A stretch of 64,000 nt of DNA, taken from Pinus tabuliformis (Eukaryota > Streptophyta > Pinopsida > Pinales > Pinaceae). Where the stretch lies: contig CM062804.1 of NCBI GenBank assembly GCA_031772625.1, forward strand, positions 1,019,998,514-1,020,062,513, in the 5' to 3' direction. Within the stretch, counting starts at the first letter, position 1. Each line of letters begins with the position of its first letter. Positions 1 to 11,354 of this stretch are shown piece by piece. The notes below the pieces were generated by a model, which did not search any database, was not told where the DNA came from, and saw only the letters and a list, made by a program, of their open reading frames with translations. Both the position numbers and the translations under genes were made by a program.

Positions 1-757
1 AGATCAAACACAGGTTTATCCAGAGTAATCTTATTTATTAATGCTTCAGATCTTATTATAGACTCAAACTAACTGATGCACTCAGCTACAGAGGTCCATG
101 CACTCAACTGCAAAGTTCTACCCTAGGCCTCTGCGCACACAGCTACAGAGCCTTTCCTCTACTAAGACCCTTTGCTCTTTCTCCCAATGACCCATTACAT
201 TCATCATCATTAATGACTTAACTGCCTTAGATTCTTCTAATACTCTCCTTTTTATACAATCCCATGGTCTGCGAAACATTGGTAGATCTTCTAAAGCCGA
301 CACAACTTACATAAATAGAAGGGTAAAACCCTTTATGACACTCTACATCTATGCGCTTCGCGACCACAAATTGCAGAGACTAAACTTTACATACAAAACT
401 TGGGCTTTCTGCCCCAAAACTTGGGATTTTAGAGCTAAATTGACCCCATGGGACTCTATCCCAATGCCCCGCAAGAATCACCTATGGAATTTTGGGACCT
501 CTTCCGTGTATTGCAGTTCCAAGCTCCGAAAAGTCAGATGAAATTCTAGTATCTCATTGACAAATTTGAACCGCTCAGCATACTTCGGTGATGGAGCTAC
601 GTAATGACAGATGGACACGGTCATTGTCACAAGTGCCTATCCGTCATCCCCTCATTAAATAGCTCCACCACCGCAAAGTGATGTGGGAGAATAGGCACAC
701 ACATCCATTCAACTCTCACATCCTCCCAACATCACTTCTCTCAATTGTCGTGCAGAT
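1..757. other. Unassigned non-coding stretch
   Basis: I see no gene, LTR terminus or RNA gene here. Short open frames exist on both strands but none has a recognisable motif. It is probably the decayed interior of a retroelement continuing from the left edge. Confidence 0.4.
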
Positions 758-1533
758 TTGGTTGTTAATCCCATGGGTTGTCACATGTATTTCGTACCTC
801 AACCTATGTCTTCATATTCTAATGATCCTCCAGATTTCACTGTCGTGTGTTCTTCCATTCCAGACTCTACACTTGTTGTGAACGAGGATCAAGCTATCGA
901 CGGAGTTGGTGTTGCACAACCAACCTGCGTTGTCATTCATGAAGAGTATGACTGGGATCTTGAGCATCAATCCTTGACAAAGGATGACTCCCTTCTATCT
1001 GATCCTCCTCCATGTTTTCCTGACATATTTGGTGATTCTGTCATCCCTGATTTCACATGTGTATCTCTGTCTACGAATGCACCCATTGTTGATCATTCAC
1101 AGAACACACAGATTTCATTCCATAATCCGACAATGGAGAGGATAAATCATTCATTGAACATCCACTTGATTCTTCATCTTCCTTTTCTAGGAACGCAGAG
1201 GGTGAACATTCTTTCTTCTCATCTAACCCTATGTGTGATTCATCAAATCATGAGGATGCTAACAAACATCCTGAATTTTCTGATATTGGTTGTCATGATT
1301 CTTCATCTTCATTTTCCAGGAACGCAGAGGGTGAACATTATTTCTTCTCATCTACCCCTATGTGTGATTCATCAAATCATGAGGATGCTAACAAACATCC
1401 TGAATTTTCTGATCTTGGTTGTCATGATCTCTCTACTTCTTCATCCGATCACGATGTTGATTCAATCGTTGTTAATTTGTCTAAGACATTGGTCTATGAT
1501 GATCTATCTATCGACGAAGTTGAAACCTCGTAG
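758..1533 (+). pseudogene. Acidic, Ser-rich ORF fragment, unrecognised
   Basis: Two overlapping plus-strand frames (758-1561 and 1231-1533) read as one acidic, serine/histidine-rich stretch with a frameshift near 1140. The second frame contains a 43-residue unit repeated in tandem (MCDSSNHEDANKHPEFSD and a near copy). No catalytic motif is visible. In composition it resembles the acidic spacer between protease and reverse transcriptase in the Tat polyprotein at 14-20.8 kb, but I cannot align the two by eye, so a Tat origin is inference. It could also be a remnant of another retroelement ORF. Confidence 0.3.
1168..1425 (+). repeat. 129-bp tandem duplication (2 copies)
   Basis: Copy 1 is 1168-1296 and copy 2 is 1297-1425, with a handful of mismatches. 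The 129-bp period equals 43 codons, so the duplication keeps the reading frame of the enclosing ORF fragment. Confidence 0.9.
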
Positions 1534-1561
1534 ACTATCAAGGCACTTCAGCCCAAGCTAA

Positions 1562-2632
1562 TGGTGATGTTAGGCCCTCATTGTCTCGAGGTTGGTTTCA
1601 CTTCCGATCAAGAAATTTTTGAAACACCCAAGGCTCATCATCACTCATCTTTATGCATTGAAGATCAATCTCACACATAGATCATGCTTCCTCCACTCGA
1701 ACTACATGATCCCAACGCTCATACATTGGAGGAATATTACATAGCAAGCACACGTGCATGACGCAAGTTGTCTTTGATTCTTTCGTTTTCTTGCATGTCA
1801 CAGTCAAGAGTATACATATGTTTAACATCTTCACGCAGTGTCGAACAACATTATGGTAAGTCCATGGATTACATGTCATGCACTTGCACTCACTTACATT
1901 TTGTGGACGCATTTAAACTCAGAGTGTGTTTGACTTCATTGTTATATCTTTCATGTTTATTGGTTTGCATAGCTGTGTTATTCGTGAACCATACCTTCAC
2001 CAACATGGGTCGACCAATAAACCGATGGATGCATTGGAAGTATCACTTCATGTGAGCAGACCCATTCACTGTTACCTTAGGAGTAGGAGTAGTGCTTTTT
2101 TGTTTTCTTGCATGCATGTTTGCTTCTCACTTTGCATGTTTTTTTTTTGCTTGCTTGTTTGCTTACTCACTTTTCATACACATTTACTTCTACTTATTCT
2201 TTTTTTTGTGTTTGTTTGCTTGTTTACGTTCATATGTTAGTTTCGCATGATACTGTGTGCGACTCTCGAAACAAGATGGGTAAAGTATAAGAGGATTTGT
2301 GCAGTTATCAATACTTGGTTATCTTTCATCCTGTTTCTACATGAAGAACTTGTTGTCCTTAGTCAATGATACATCAATGGATACATATTATTCGAAGTGA
2401 ACCTTGGTGAAAACACAATGCTTGCATGATAACTAGTGTCACCAACTCTAGTCGGTTGTTTTTGGGTTAATCCTTGTCATCTCAGTCAAGTAGAGTAAGG
2501 TGAGGGGGAAAACCTTATCAATCACGCCAGAGGTATATATAAACTACTTCTCTGAAGGAACAACCTCTTACGCTCTCAATATGTCAGGATCCCTCTTCTG
2601 CCTGTGAAATGAATAAGTGTTATTCCCAGTTA
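1562..2632. other. Non-coding, T-rich stretch
   Basis: No gene recognised. There is a T/C-rich tract around 2095-2225, a purine tract with five Gs near 2496-2515 that resembles a polypurine tract, and a TATA-like string at 2534-2543. Together these could mark the start of a decayed LTR, but no partner LTR is visible. Confidence 0.35.
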
Positions 2633-2710
2633 CGAAAAATGAAAAATGAAAAAAATCAAAATGTGAAAAATTTCAAAAAAATGAAAAATGAATAAGGTGA
2701 AAAAAGAGAA
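2633..2710 (+). repeat. A-rich GAAAAATG-type simple repeat
   Basis: Irregular tandem GAAAAATG/TGAAAAA units form an A-rich tract. It separates the preceding non-coding DNA from the PBS-like pair that follows. Confidence 0.7.
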
Positions 2711-2738
2711 AGGCTTCCTGCGCAGAGAGGTGATCCAT

Positions 2739-2813
2739 GTTACTCTGTCGGGGTATTGACTAGGCTCGCTGGAATCGGAGCGATGCTTATGTTCCTGCGT
2801 GACTCTGCTGGGG
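2739..2813 (+). repeat. Duplicated PBS-like string (two copies 60 bp apart)
   Basis: GTTACTCTGTCGGGG at 2739-2753 and GTGACTCTGCTGGGG at 2799-2813 sit in a diverged 60-bp tandem duplication. The second differs little from the primer-binding site TGGTGACTCCGCTGGGGA at 40470. They may be remnants of a Tat-type PBS, but no LTR end is visible immediately upstream. Confidence 0.4.
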
Positions 2814-3310
2814 TACTATCCAGGCCTACTAGTAGCATAGCAACACTAGAGATGAAATTAAAAATCTGACGACCATACAGATTGTGCACCAATATACCCC
2901 TCATCCCCAATCGAAACAATTGTGTTGGCTTGGCTTGGAATGTGTGTTGACTAACCAAGAGCTTGGGAGATGCTACATCTTACAATCAAGCAAATGTGGA
3001 AACCAAGACAAACAGAGGATTGAACAATACTTCTTTAGGTGTTAGACTTGCTTTTCACGAACAAGGTCCATTCAGAGAGCTGGAGTCCTACAAGTGTGTT
3101 GCTAAGTGTTGAGGCAGCTACAAACACCCTCCAAAATTTTTCCTGAGCTTTGTTTTGGACCTAGCAGCATGTCTTGCACTCTCAATTACATAGGCTTCAG
3201 CTGAGTTTCAATGGCCTACCGGCCTATGCATGTTAGCTTCTTTATATCCCTCCCGTAGGTTGGCATTCCGGACTTAGGCTATTTGCTGGTTGAGATACTC
3301 CCCCAGAAAA

Positions 3311-3558
3311 TTGCGCAATTCTGGAGGGGAACCATCCTTCCCTCTAGAAATTGCACAAATCAGTTGAGCAACCTATTGGGATCCAAAATTGCGCAAAATA
3401 GTCAGAAAAGCTTCCTTGAGAAAGCTGCGAAATCTGATCCAGCACTGCAGCTCAGTCCATAAATTTCTCTGGGATAAAGTCACCTGCTGACCCTAGGAAT
3501 TGCGCAATCCCTCAAGGAAAACTAGCATAACTCAGCCAAGAAACTGCGTAAATTTTCA
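3311..3558 (+). repeat. TTGCGCAA hairpin field 1
   Basis: TTGCGCAA occurs at 3311, 3389 and 3500, with variants such as TTGCACAA at 3351 and CTGCGTAA near 3544. The 3311 and 3351 copies form the arms of an imperfect hairpin of about 19 bp (3311-3358), whose arms continue into CTGGAGGG and CCCTCTAG. A sister field lies about 1 kb downstream. Confidence 0.7.
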
Positions 3559-4340
3559 TCCCAGGCTCATAGACCGATGCATGTGCCTTCAAGTTGACCA
3601 ATTCCCTCAAGGACTGAGCTAAACTGATTTGCATGCATGGATTATTTTCCTAAAATAGAAAAAGGAAACATGAAAAATTCATCCCTAGATTTGAGGGATC
3701 TATTTCTAGCAGATGGAGGTTACATGCAAAGATCATTTTAGAAACCTCTCGCCATGTGTCGCTTTTTCCTAGATTTGTGGCATGTGCATCATAACCTCGA
3801 TCTTATCAAAACTTATGAACCAAACGCTATAGAGCTCATTCCTGACATAGATCTTGTAGCTTTGACATCCCACATCACATCCAGGAGTCTTCAGCACTTT
3901 CAGCTTAGTTGTTTCAAGGTAAGTCTGCTTCTCATGTCTTGCACTGCGTTTCTATCTTTTTTTTTGTTTCGCTTCGTGTAAGTGTTGTCCACTTGATTTC
4001 AATGAATGCTTGCTATCATTTTAATAGACATTAGCTTTTAGAAGCATCGTTTCAGTTTTTGTTTGCATCTCATTGCTGTCGTATGCATGACATTGTTTTG
4101 CACTGAAGGTCACCTTTGCAGCGACTCGCTTCACACACATGCATGTTTTCTCGTTTTCTAAATCCTTCACATACTATTTGCATGCATGATCATTCACTCT
4201 TATTTACACTCAGTATCACCATGCATTCAGACTTCTCATGTTTTCAGTCGCTCGTCAGCAGGTCTGGGATGCCTTAACCCGGACCTTGCCTTGCCCGGCT
4301 AGCATTGCACATTTCTAGAAGTGAAGGTTATGCCTTCCTT

Positions 4341-4622
4341 CCAAAAATTGTGCAAGTCTAGCCCAGAACTAACCTCCAGGCTTGAATTGCGCAATTCTGG
4401 GAGGCAGCACCTTGCTAGCCCCAGAAAATACGCAATACAGTTTGCTGGTTTGCATGTCACTACTGACTGGAATTGCGCATTGTGCAGTTTTAGTCCTTAG
4501 CAGGCCTGACTGGACTATGCATTACACAGTTCCGGTAGTCAATCAGCCTTCTGATAGCCCAGAGTTTTCCTTGCACAGTTCTGGCAGTTAGTCTCCCACC
4601 CTTCCAGTGAAAATTGCACAAT
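4341..4622 (+). repeat. TTGCGCAA hairpin field 2
   Basis: The field shares the motif of 3311-3558: TTGTGCAA at 4348, TTGCGCAA at 4387, TACGCAA near 4430, TTGCGCAT near 4473 and TTGCACA variants near 4571 and 4614. The arms 4386-4401 and 4419-4436 form a stem-loop of about 16 bp with one bulge. By analogy with the Tat elements elsewhere in the window this may be the leader copy of an LTR/leader pair. Confidence 0.65.
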
Positions 4623-4799
4623 CTTCATAGACAGTGACACAGGCATGTTGCATGTCAGTCCTTCAGTTTGTTTTGGTTTTCAACTGACGGATTGTTTTCC
4701 ATGAGTGTTGTTATGTCTCCAAGTATCATAGGTGTCTATGTGCCTCTCAGTAGCACAGGTAAAATGGTTTCCAGGAGATCAGAGTCAAAGACACCATTG

Positions 4800-5714
4800 A
4801 GATCACAACTATGGATGCAGTCGATCAAGTGTCTATAAACTTACCTATCTATGAAGACATCAAGTTGTTCATGGACAAGGATATCAAGATGAAATGGAAG
4901 CTACATCACAACGAAAAGCACCATCAGCAGCAGCAGAAGGTAGTAGACCTGTTTGCGACAAATTCAAGAGGAAGGTTGTTGACAGTGTAGAGGCGAAGCA
5001 AAGTTGCAAGTTCAAGCAGATACACTTGTGATAAGAGTAGCTTTGAGTTTGAGGCTATGAGGTGATAGCGCAATGGGAGGATCATGCGAAGGTAGAGAGA
5101 GAAATAGAGAAGGAGTTGTAGCTGCTGAAGTGGCAACTCAAGGAAGAACAAGAGTTGCACAAAAAAGAGAAGGAGTTGCAACAAGAACAGGTACAACAGG
5201 AGGTGCAACATCCACAGACTGATGAAATTGTGCCCATACAGGTTATAGACCCAGCCCAGCAACTGGCACGGAGTACACAGGGTGAGCAGTGTAGTCGATC
5301 GCAAGCAAGGGTGTTTAGGAGCATGGATGTTATTATACGCACGCATGCAATCCCACCCATTGGTATACTCACCTAGGCAAAGACAAGAAGCAAGTCCGAC
5401 TGGAGTTTAACATGTATTTCAACAAGTTGATGTGCATGGTCACCAGAACACACTTGGAGATTAGCACAGACACTATGCATCAGTATGTTGTTGGTTCGGC
5501 TGCACTCAAGACGATGATGCGCATGTTATTAAAAGAGTTGGAAAGAGGATCCATATCAGTGTACCCAGATGCAATAGAAGCAAGATTTCACTTTCAGCAA
5601 GATGTCACCATTGAGTGCGTAGACACCATCACAGACGAACAAGCTTGGCATGAGCTCACCATTGTTCAATCATCGCAAGGATGTCGAAGAGTTGGTCTTA
5701 CCACAACTGTCTGA
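4800..5714 (+). pseudogene. Unrecognised ORF fragments (coiled-coil/QE-rich, then globular)
   Basis: A K/E/Q-rich stretch (about 5095-5230) suggests coiled coil and is followed by open frames 5155-5376 and 5412-5714. The last encodes 100 residues beginning MYFNKLMCMV, with no motif I can name. Stops and frame changes separate the pieces. Being unlike gag, pol or host families I recognise, this could be an extra ORF of a retroelement or a captured gene fragment. I assign no function. Confidence 0.25.
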
Positions 5715-7079
5715 GTGTTAGTGATAGCTTGCATGGCTTTCTCAAGCCTATTTTGTCTCACATGGGTACATGTGTAGATTGTATGTAACATCTTGTAAAG
5801 TGAAATTCCAAGTGTCTATAGTTGAATGTAATAGTCATAGAGTAGTTGAAGAGTCATGAGGGTAGGTGAACAGTCACAAAGGGGAATGTCAAGGGTCACC
5901 CCACCCTTTGTTATTTATAGTACCTCATAACTCATTATAGAGGCTTTTGGTCAGCCAAGCTTTTGATAAGAGTATCTTAGAGAAATCTTGGAGAGTATTG
6001 TAACGAGCCTTGGCTTCTCCACAGTGCAGAGCTAGTACATCGCTTTGGAGGAGTAGGCGATAGTGATTGTAATGTTCCATTGTCGGGACTAGTGGTTCGT
6101 CATGGTCGTATTGTATGATTGGAACTTTCACTTCTTAATATAATAGAGCCAGCACGTTTCATGCATATGTTGTTATTGTATTTCAGTTAACTTGGTTACT
6201 CTAATGATATATGTTTCTGTTTTCTTACGCATGTATGTATAGAGTCTTTCTGTATATGTATATATGAATCTTACTTAAATGTGTTGTTGGTTTAACCATC
6301 ACTTTGGTATTGGTTCACCTTCCTTCCAGTTTGTGATGCATATTTTCTCATCTGTTCCCTTCCAAGCTACGTGTTTACACAAGTTTCCAAGGGGCACACT
6401 CGCTCCACTTTCTGTGTGTTATAACCGTTCATGCACCTTCCTTGGCTTGTTGCACATGTCACACCCTTGCTACCAACAAGGACATCCTACTTGCCTCTGC
6501 GTGAAACCGCGGTCAAGGTGATATTGTACAACCAACTGCTGGGACTCCTACACCAAACGGTCTGAGGTCTAGTTGGGACTTCTTATCGAGGAGATCCCCT
6601 AACATGTTGGTGGGTCCAACACTGTCAACACTGAGGAAAGGGGCTAACATAACTAAGCGTAGAGAAAATTGGATTTAGGGACTAATATTTATGTAATGTT
6701 GATAAATCAATATATATGTTTTATAAAATAATAGCTTAGGTGATAGCAAGGAGAGAGAAAGTTCATCATTATTTTAGTTCAATTTCTATCAAGGATATAT
6801 GTCTCATTATGACTTGACTAGAAAGATAAATGCACCTAAAAATAGATATACCCCACTAAATGTTTTGGGACATCTTGAATCTAAATTGAATCATGACATA
6901 TTACACCTTTATTTTCCCCACCATTTAAAATGTATAATATCAACTAACAAAATTTAAACTTATATCTCACTCAATAAATCTCAACCAATTATTGTTTTTT
7001 TTCTCATGCATATATTTACATACATAGTTGAACATAAGAATACAAGAAGCATAAATATTTTCACCAAAGAACACTTCTC
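5715..7079. other. Non-coding spacer
   Basis: No gene seen. A TATA-like TATTTATAG string near 5911 and the ending GTCAACA near 6635 hint at LTR-derived DNA, but no terminal pair or duplicated flank is visible. The part from about 6660 is AT-rich and leads into the LINE. Confidence 0.35.
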
Positions 7080-8075
7080 ACTCTTTAAACCAACTGATGT
7101 TCTCCCAATTTCCTGCATTGACTGGTTCCCATGACCCCTCTAGAGTCCTCTCCAGGGAGAGGGGGGAGAACACCTCCCCCTTCGCCTAACCCTACTACAA
7201 CTACATTCCTGTCCCTTATCTCATCACTTGTTCCTTAATGTGATAACCCGTCTGTCTCCAAAATTGTTAAATGACTGGATTCCATACCTAAGATTGATCT
7301 TCCCCCTCCATTCCTCACAAAGTATCTCTCTCCCTTGCTGAGCAAAGATTTTTAGGGAAACTCACTAATCTTTGGCCCTCTCCAAAAGTTGTGCAAATAT
7401 GGATAGATCAAAATTGGTCTCCAAAAATCAAAAGGCATTCTCTGCACGTTTTTTCATAACATGATACTTCACCTTCTATTTTGAATCTAAGGAAGATAAA
7501 GACTTAATATTCATTAATGGACTGTATTTCATGGATTCGAGGGGCTTCTACTTAAGCCTATATTTTGATCCAAAAATTGACGTCCATAATGTTGTGTCGG
7601 TCTAGGTTTGTCTCCCTCATCTCAATCTTCACTGTTGGTGGGATGAATCTGTAAGAACTATAGGGAACACAATAAAAAAAACATAGATCAAAGTGAACCA
7701 AATTATAACATGCATGCATGTGTAATGATCTACATGGAAGTTGATCTATCCAGAGGACTCTCTGAAGAAGTGAATCTCAAGGTTGATAATTGGACACAAA
7801 TTTAACAACTAGATTACAAAAAAATATCCTTCAAATGCAAGGTATGTCATGAATATGTCCATTTCACTAATAGATATCAAAATATTTTGCATTTTAATCT
7901 TAGGAGGCCCGAGATGAATAATGGGAAACAATCAGGTGCAAAAACAACAACCCCGACAAATATTCAAATCAACCTAAGCCTTGCCAACCTAGATTTACTT
8001 CTTTGGCTCCTCACCCTAAACTTATTGTCCCATCTTCTTCTAATTACAACATCTTGTATCATTCCAGGGCCTCCA
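7080..8075 (+). pseudogene. L1-type LINE ORF1 fragment (DUF4283-like plus zinc knuckle)
   Basis: First of four pieces of one plus-strand LINE. Broken frames read in order: a Pro-rich start; a DUF4283-like region (PSPKVVQIWIDQNWSPK near 7380, then PHLNLHCWWDES near 7615); and a knuckle-like KCKVCHEYVHF near 7835, as in plant L1 ORF1 proteins, which bind RNA as the nucleic-acid chaperone of the LINE particle. Stops and frameshifts make it non-functional. The piece ends abruptly at 8075 where a Tat element inserted; the target repeat CTCCA (8071-8075) recurs at 23876-23880, where the LINE resumes. Confidence 0.75.
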
Positions 8076-9130
8076 TGTCGTGGCGGAAAAAGTCGTTTGT
8101 GCGGACACAACTGACCTCCCTAGGAGTCTAAACTCTCTAGCGACAAACAAGACAAAATGGAGTGATCTTTCTCTAAATATACCTTTTAAAACATGAAAAC
8201 TACAAGTGTTTAGGCTTACCTTATTCCAAAACGTGGTTGTTGTAGTCCGTCCTTGCCGATCCGGATGAGCTCCTCCTTCAAGTCAATTCCTGCAACCACA
8301 AACAATCAAACAATTACCAAGCACTTGCATTTCATATAATAAAACATATATTCAACATGCAGACCAAGGAACACATGAAATAACTCATTAACACAAGCTA
8401 TTGAGAAAAATAAACCAGTTTGTATTAATAACGAAACAAAAAAAACTCTTACAACCTGGCCTTGGTGTTGTGCAAGTTCCTCCCAGGGTCCATCAAGGGT
8501 TTTCCTCTACTTTGACAAAGCTCACCCACTTCCAAGTAGAATCAAGCAAAGACAATCTCTCCTCACAAGGTTCTAAATGGGAGTCCTAATTCCTGCAGCA
8601 TTTACCCAAAGAAAATGTATAGCTTCAACCTCCTCTCCCTCTGGCTCAATGCCTTTATTTATAGTGCTGTAAAGAGGTTATTCAGGTCCACCATCAATGG
8701 GATAATCCCCCTCTTTGGGTGGGATAGCTCCCTTATTGATGGGATAAGTTCCTCCTTAATAGGGATACATGAACCAACTGGAGGCGCATCCATTTCATCA
8801 AACCGACCTCTAGAAAGTTCTAGAAGTAACCACAAGTAACTTTTTTAAGATGAAACTTGCGCATTTTGCCTTTTACAGAAGGACGCACCTGTCCCTTAAC
8901 ATACAGAGCGTCCAAGGACGCAGCTTTTGTGAACATTGTGAGCGTCCCCGCAGGTAAGGCTAGAGAGAACCTGCGACCCCAGAGATAAACACATTTTTTA
9001 CAAGACTTTCTCTCTTCTTTGAGTTTGAGATGGATAGCAGAGGCATAAGACTTGCCTAAGAGGGTAGCATGACTATTGATTTGAGCCATACTAACTGTAA
9101 GTAGTCATGGTGACATTTTTTAGTGTAACA
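8076..9130 (-). repeat. 3' LTR of the Tat element
   Basis: Begins TGTCGTGG and ends TGTAACA in plus coordinates. It is almost identical to 22821-23875. Small open frames inside it occur identically in both LTRs and are not genes. It contains the GGACGC/GCGTCC double hairpin at 8881-8947. Confidence 0.97.
8881..8947 (+). repeat. GGACGC/GCGTCC double hairpin module, LTR copy
   Basis: GGACGC (8881-8886) pairs with GCGTCC (8908-8913), extended inside by CTGT/ACAG. Two bases later GGACGC (8916-8921) pairs with GCGTCC (8942-8947). The same module lies at 23626-23692 in the other LTR, and related modules occur at 22556-22652 and 11124-11256. Confidence 0.75.
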
Positions 9131-9146
9131 GATTGCCCCCTAAAGT
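9131..9146 (-). other. Polypurine tract of the Tat element
   Basis: On the minus strand TTTAGGGGGCAATC directly precedes the 3' LTR start TGTTACAC. This is the expected site for plus-strand DNA priming. Confidence 0.6.
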
Positions 9147-11123
9147 GCGAAGCCTGGAATAGATTAGGGTTTTGTAATTCTAGGAAGGGTGAAGCGCTTT
9201 ATCATTTCAAGGATTGTCTTGTGGATGACCTGGTTGGAACCTGCAATTTTCAACACAAAATACATGTATAAGATTATATCATCACTGAGGTAGGCATTCC
9301 CATACTCAGATTCAAAACTTTAACTAATGGACTAACTATTCTGATACAGGAATGATCTTGCAGTACATCATTTTATAGACTTTTGTAGACACAGTATGGA
9401 CGCAGCCATCTGTTTATGATTAGTCTACATAGATAATGAATACAAAACTCCTCGCAGCCTGGATGGTAGAAACTAGATCCAGGGTCTTCACTTCTACTTC
9501 CCGAATTGGTACGATTCTAGCCATGTGATTAAATGATTCGATGTCGAACATGTTAGAAACCACTTGATTACCAGTCGATGATGCGAACTGTTAACAAGTG
9601 TGAGAGAAACCACCAGTAATGTCAATGGTTCTCAAAGTACCAAGCACAACCCGTGAAATGTGAATAGATGTTTTGATGTCGAACACTTCACGGAATCCTT
9701 CGATCGAAAGTCAATGATGTAAACTGACGTCAAAGGCGAGAAACCTGCCATTGATGCATGCAGACTTCAAGGTGCTGTCGATTCCTAAGTCATCTTTCTA
9801 GATAATGTGTCGATGTCGATAGAAAGCGACCCGTTGCAGGCAAGCCCGCAACACGAAATCATTGTTCAAGTTGAAGAAATGTTGCTGTAAGGACAGACTC
9901 AGGGATGGTCAAATGGATGACAAGTATTTTGCAGATGAAAGTTTTTGCTTGCAGACCTCTTGAACACATAACGACACGACAGATGGCTTGGTGACGAATA
10001 ACTCAAAGTTAATCCCCGGAACCCGATTAAAGACTTTCAAAGTGGTTTGGTCAACTGTGAGGTAAAAGATTTCCCAACCCAGGTGAATGAAAAGTGTCGT
10101 GTTCAAGAGTGGTAATAAAGTTTCTTTTGAGACAAAAGGTAACAAACAGGTTCATTCTTCTCTCTTTTCCCCCACCATTTCTGGCAAGTACCTCTTTATT
10201 TTTAACAAGCTTGAGGAGGATAACATATGCTTGATTATAAGCTCATCCTTCGGACAAGTCCAACCTAGTTTAAATTCGAACCCTAGGAAGGAGTGGTTCG
10301 TTCCTGTTTGTAATTGAACAGGTCCTTTACTGTAAAAGTTTAACGAGCCCAGTATAGGAGAAACTCGGCGTTTTTCATTTTTAGAGAGTCTGAAAAAACA
10401 AAAGGAGACTCCACGTTGAACTTTTTCGTATATTTGTGTCCCTCAAGCCCGAAAAAGTATAAAATAATACCTGGGGGAACCGCTTGATCTTGCGACCAAG
10501 GAGTACTTTCATAATAGTGTCGTTGACCTGAAAAGTAAAAAGCGATCAAGGACACGTCGTTTTATTTCCTTATCGAGTTCGAAACGACAAAAACCCGGCA
10601 ATCTTTTCCTGATTTTGCAGTCAGAAAAGAGCTTAAAAGGGGACCGTCTTTTAATTCCGTTTTAACGAGTGTAAAAGAAACGCTCGGCGATCTTTTCATT
10701 TTTTAGGAGTCAGAAAAGGGCTTAAAAGATGACTCTGATATTTTATTTGTGAAAAAATTACAATTTCCCTTGAAATCCCTTTGTCCTGCACAAAAGCGAC
10801 ACATTACTCATACCTGTTTAAAATAGGCAAAAATACATCGAAAAACATCTTTTCATGGTAAAAAATGAACTAATTCATCCAAAAAACCTATAAAAAGACC
10901 TTTTACCATGTCATTTTTACCGTTTGACTTTGGAGGTTGAAAAAAGAGCTTTTGACAAGAAACTTCCCGTGGTCGCTGCGGAAAATCTGACCGTCGGAAT
11001 CGAACGCCGTCTCATCCAGGTATTTTACACATCCTACTCTGCATTTCTATCCGTTTAGAATTAATTTTTAGGTCTTAGTTTCATTTTTTGGGGGGGTTTT
11101 GGTTTTGGAATGCGCCTTTCGGC
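9147..11123. other. 3' internal non-coding region of the Tat element
   Basis: About 2 kb between the 3' LTR and the antisense gene. No coding motif is visible on either strand. It contains the diverged repeats at 10340-10760. Its right part could hold the promoter of the plus-strand PMD-like gene, but I cannot point to a convincing TATA box. Confidence 0.5.
10340..10760 (+). repeat. Three diverged direct repeats
   Basis: A unit of the form AACGAG, about 15 nt, CGGCG, then TTTTCATTTTT and GTCAGAAAA recurs near 10340-10400, 10573-10635 and 10663-10725, with substitutions and unequal spacing. Confidence 0.6.
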
Positions 11124-11256
11124 GGACGCAGGTGCCCTTCGGGTGACCTGCGTCCCCCGACTTTTTCTCATACGGGAAAACGGTCGGAAGACGCAGCCCG
11201 CCTTCAGGCCAGCTGCGTCCGGGCGCCCTGTGCTACAAAGCCGGGGTGCGTCTTCC
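11124..11256 (+). repeat. GC-rich hairpin pair upstream of the PMD-like gene
   Basis: Hairpin A (11124-11155) has a 10-bp stem GGACGCAGGT/ACCTGCGTCC, a 2x2 internal loop and a CC-TTCG-GG tip. Hairpin B (11190-11219) has GACGCAGC/GCTGCGTC and a GCC-TTCA-GGC tip. GGAAGACGC (11186-11194) can instead pair with GCGTCTTCC (11248-11256). The block is a GC island in AT-rich DNA, about 100-230 nt upstream of the ATG at 11355. If transcribed with the gene it would fold in its 5' UTR. Confidence 0.75.
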
Positions 11257-11354
11257 GAGAAGTGCGCATTTCAAAAACCCAACTCCCTCAAAAACCTACC
11301 AAAAATCCTCAAATCAATTTCTAATTGCTATTTTTGATATGCAGGGCATTAATC

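Noticed and set aside
118-303. 61-codon minus-strand frame at the left edge
   Set aside because: Short, no motif, and no support from context.
8401-9089. Three open frames of 62, 74 and 89 codons
   Set aside because: They lie inside an LTR and recur identically in the other LTR at 23146-23834; identity comes from recent LTR duplication, and they have no motif.
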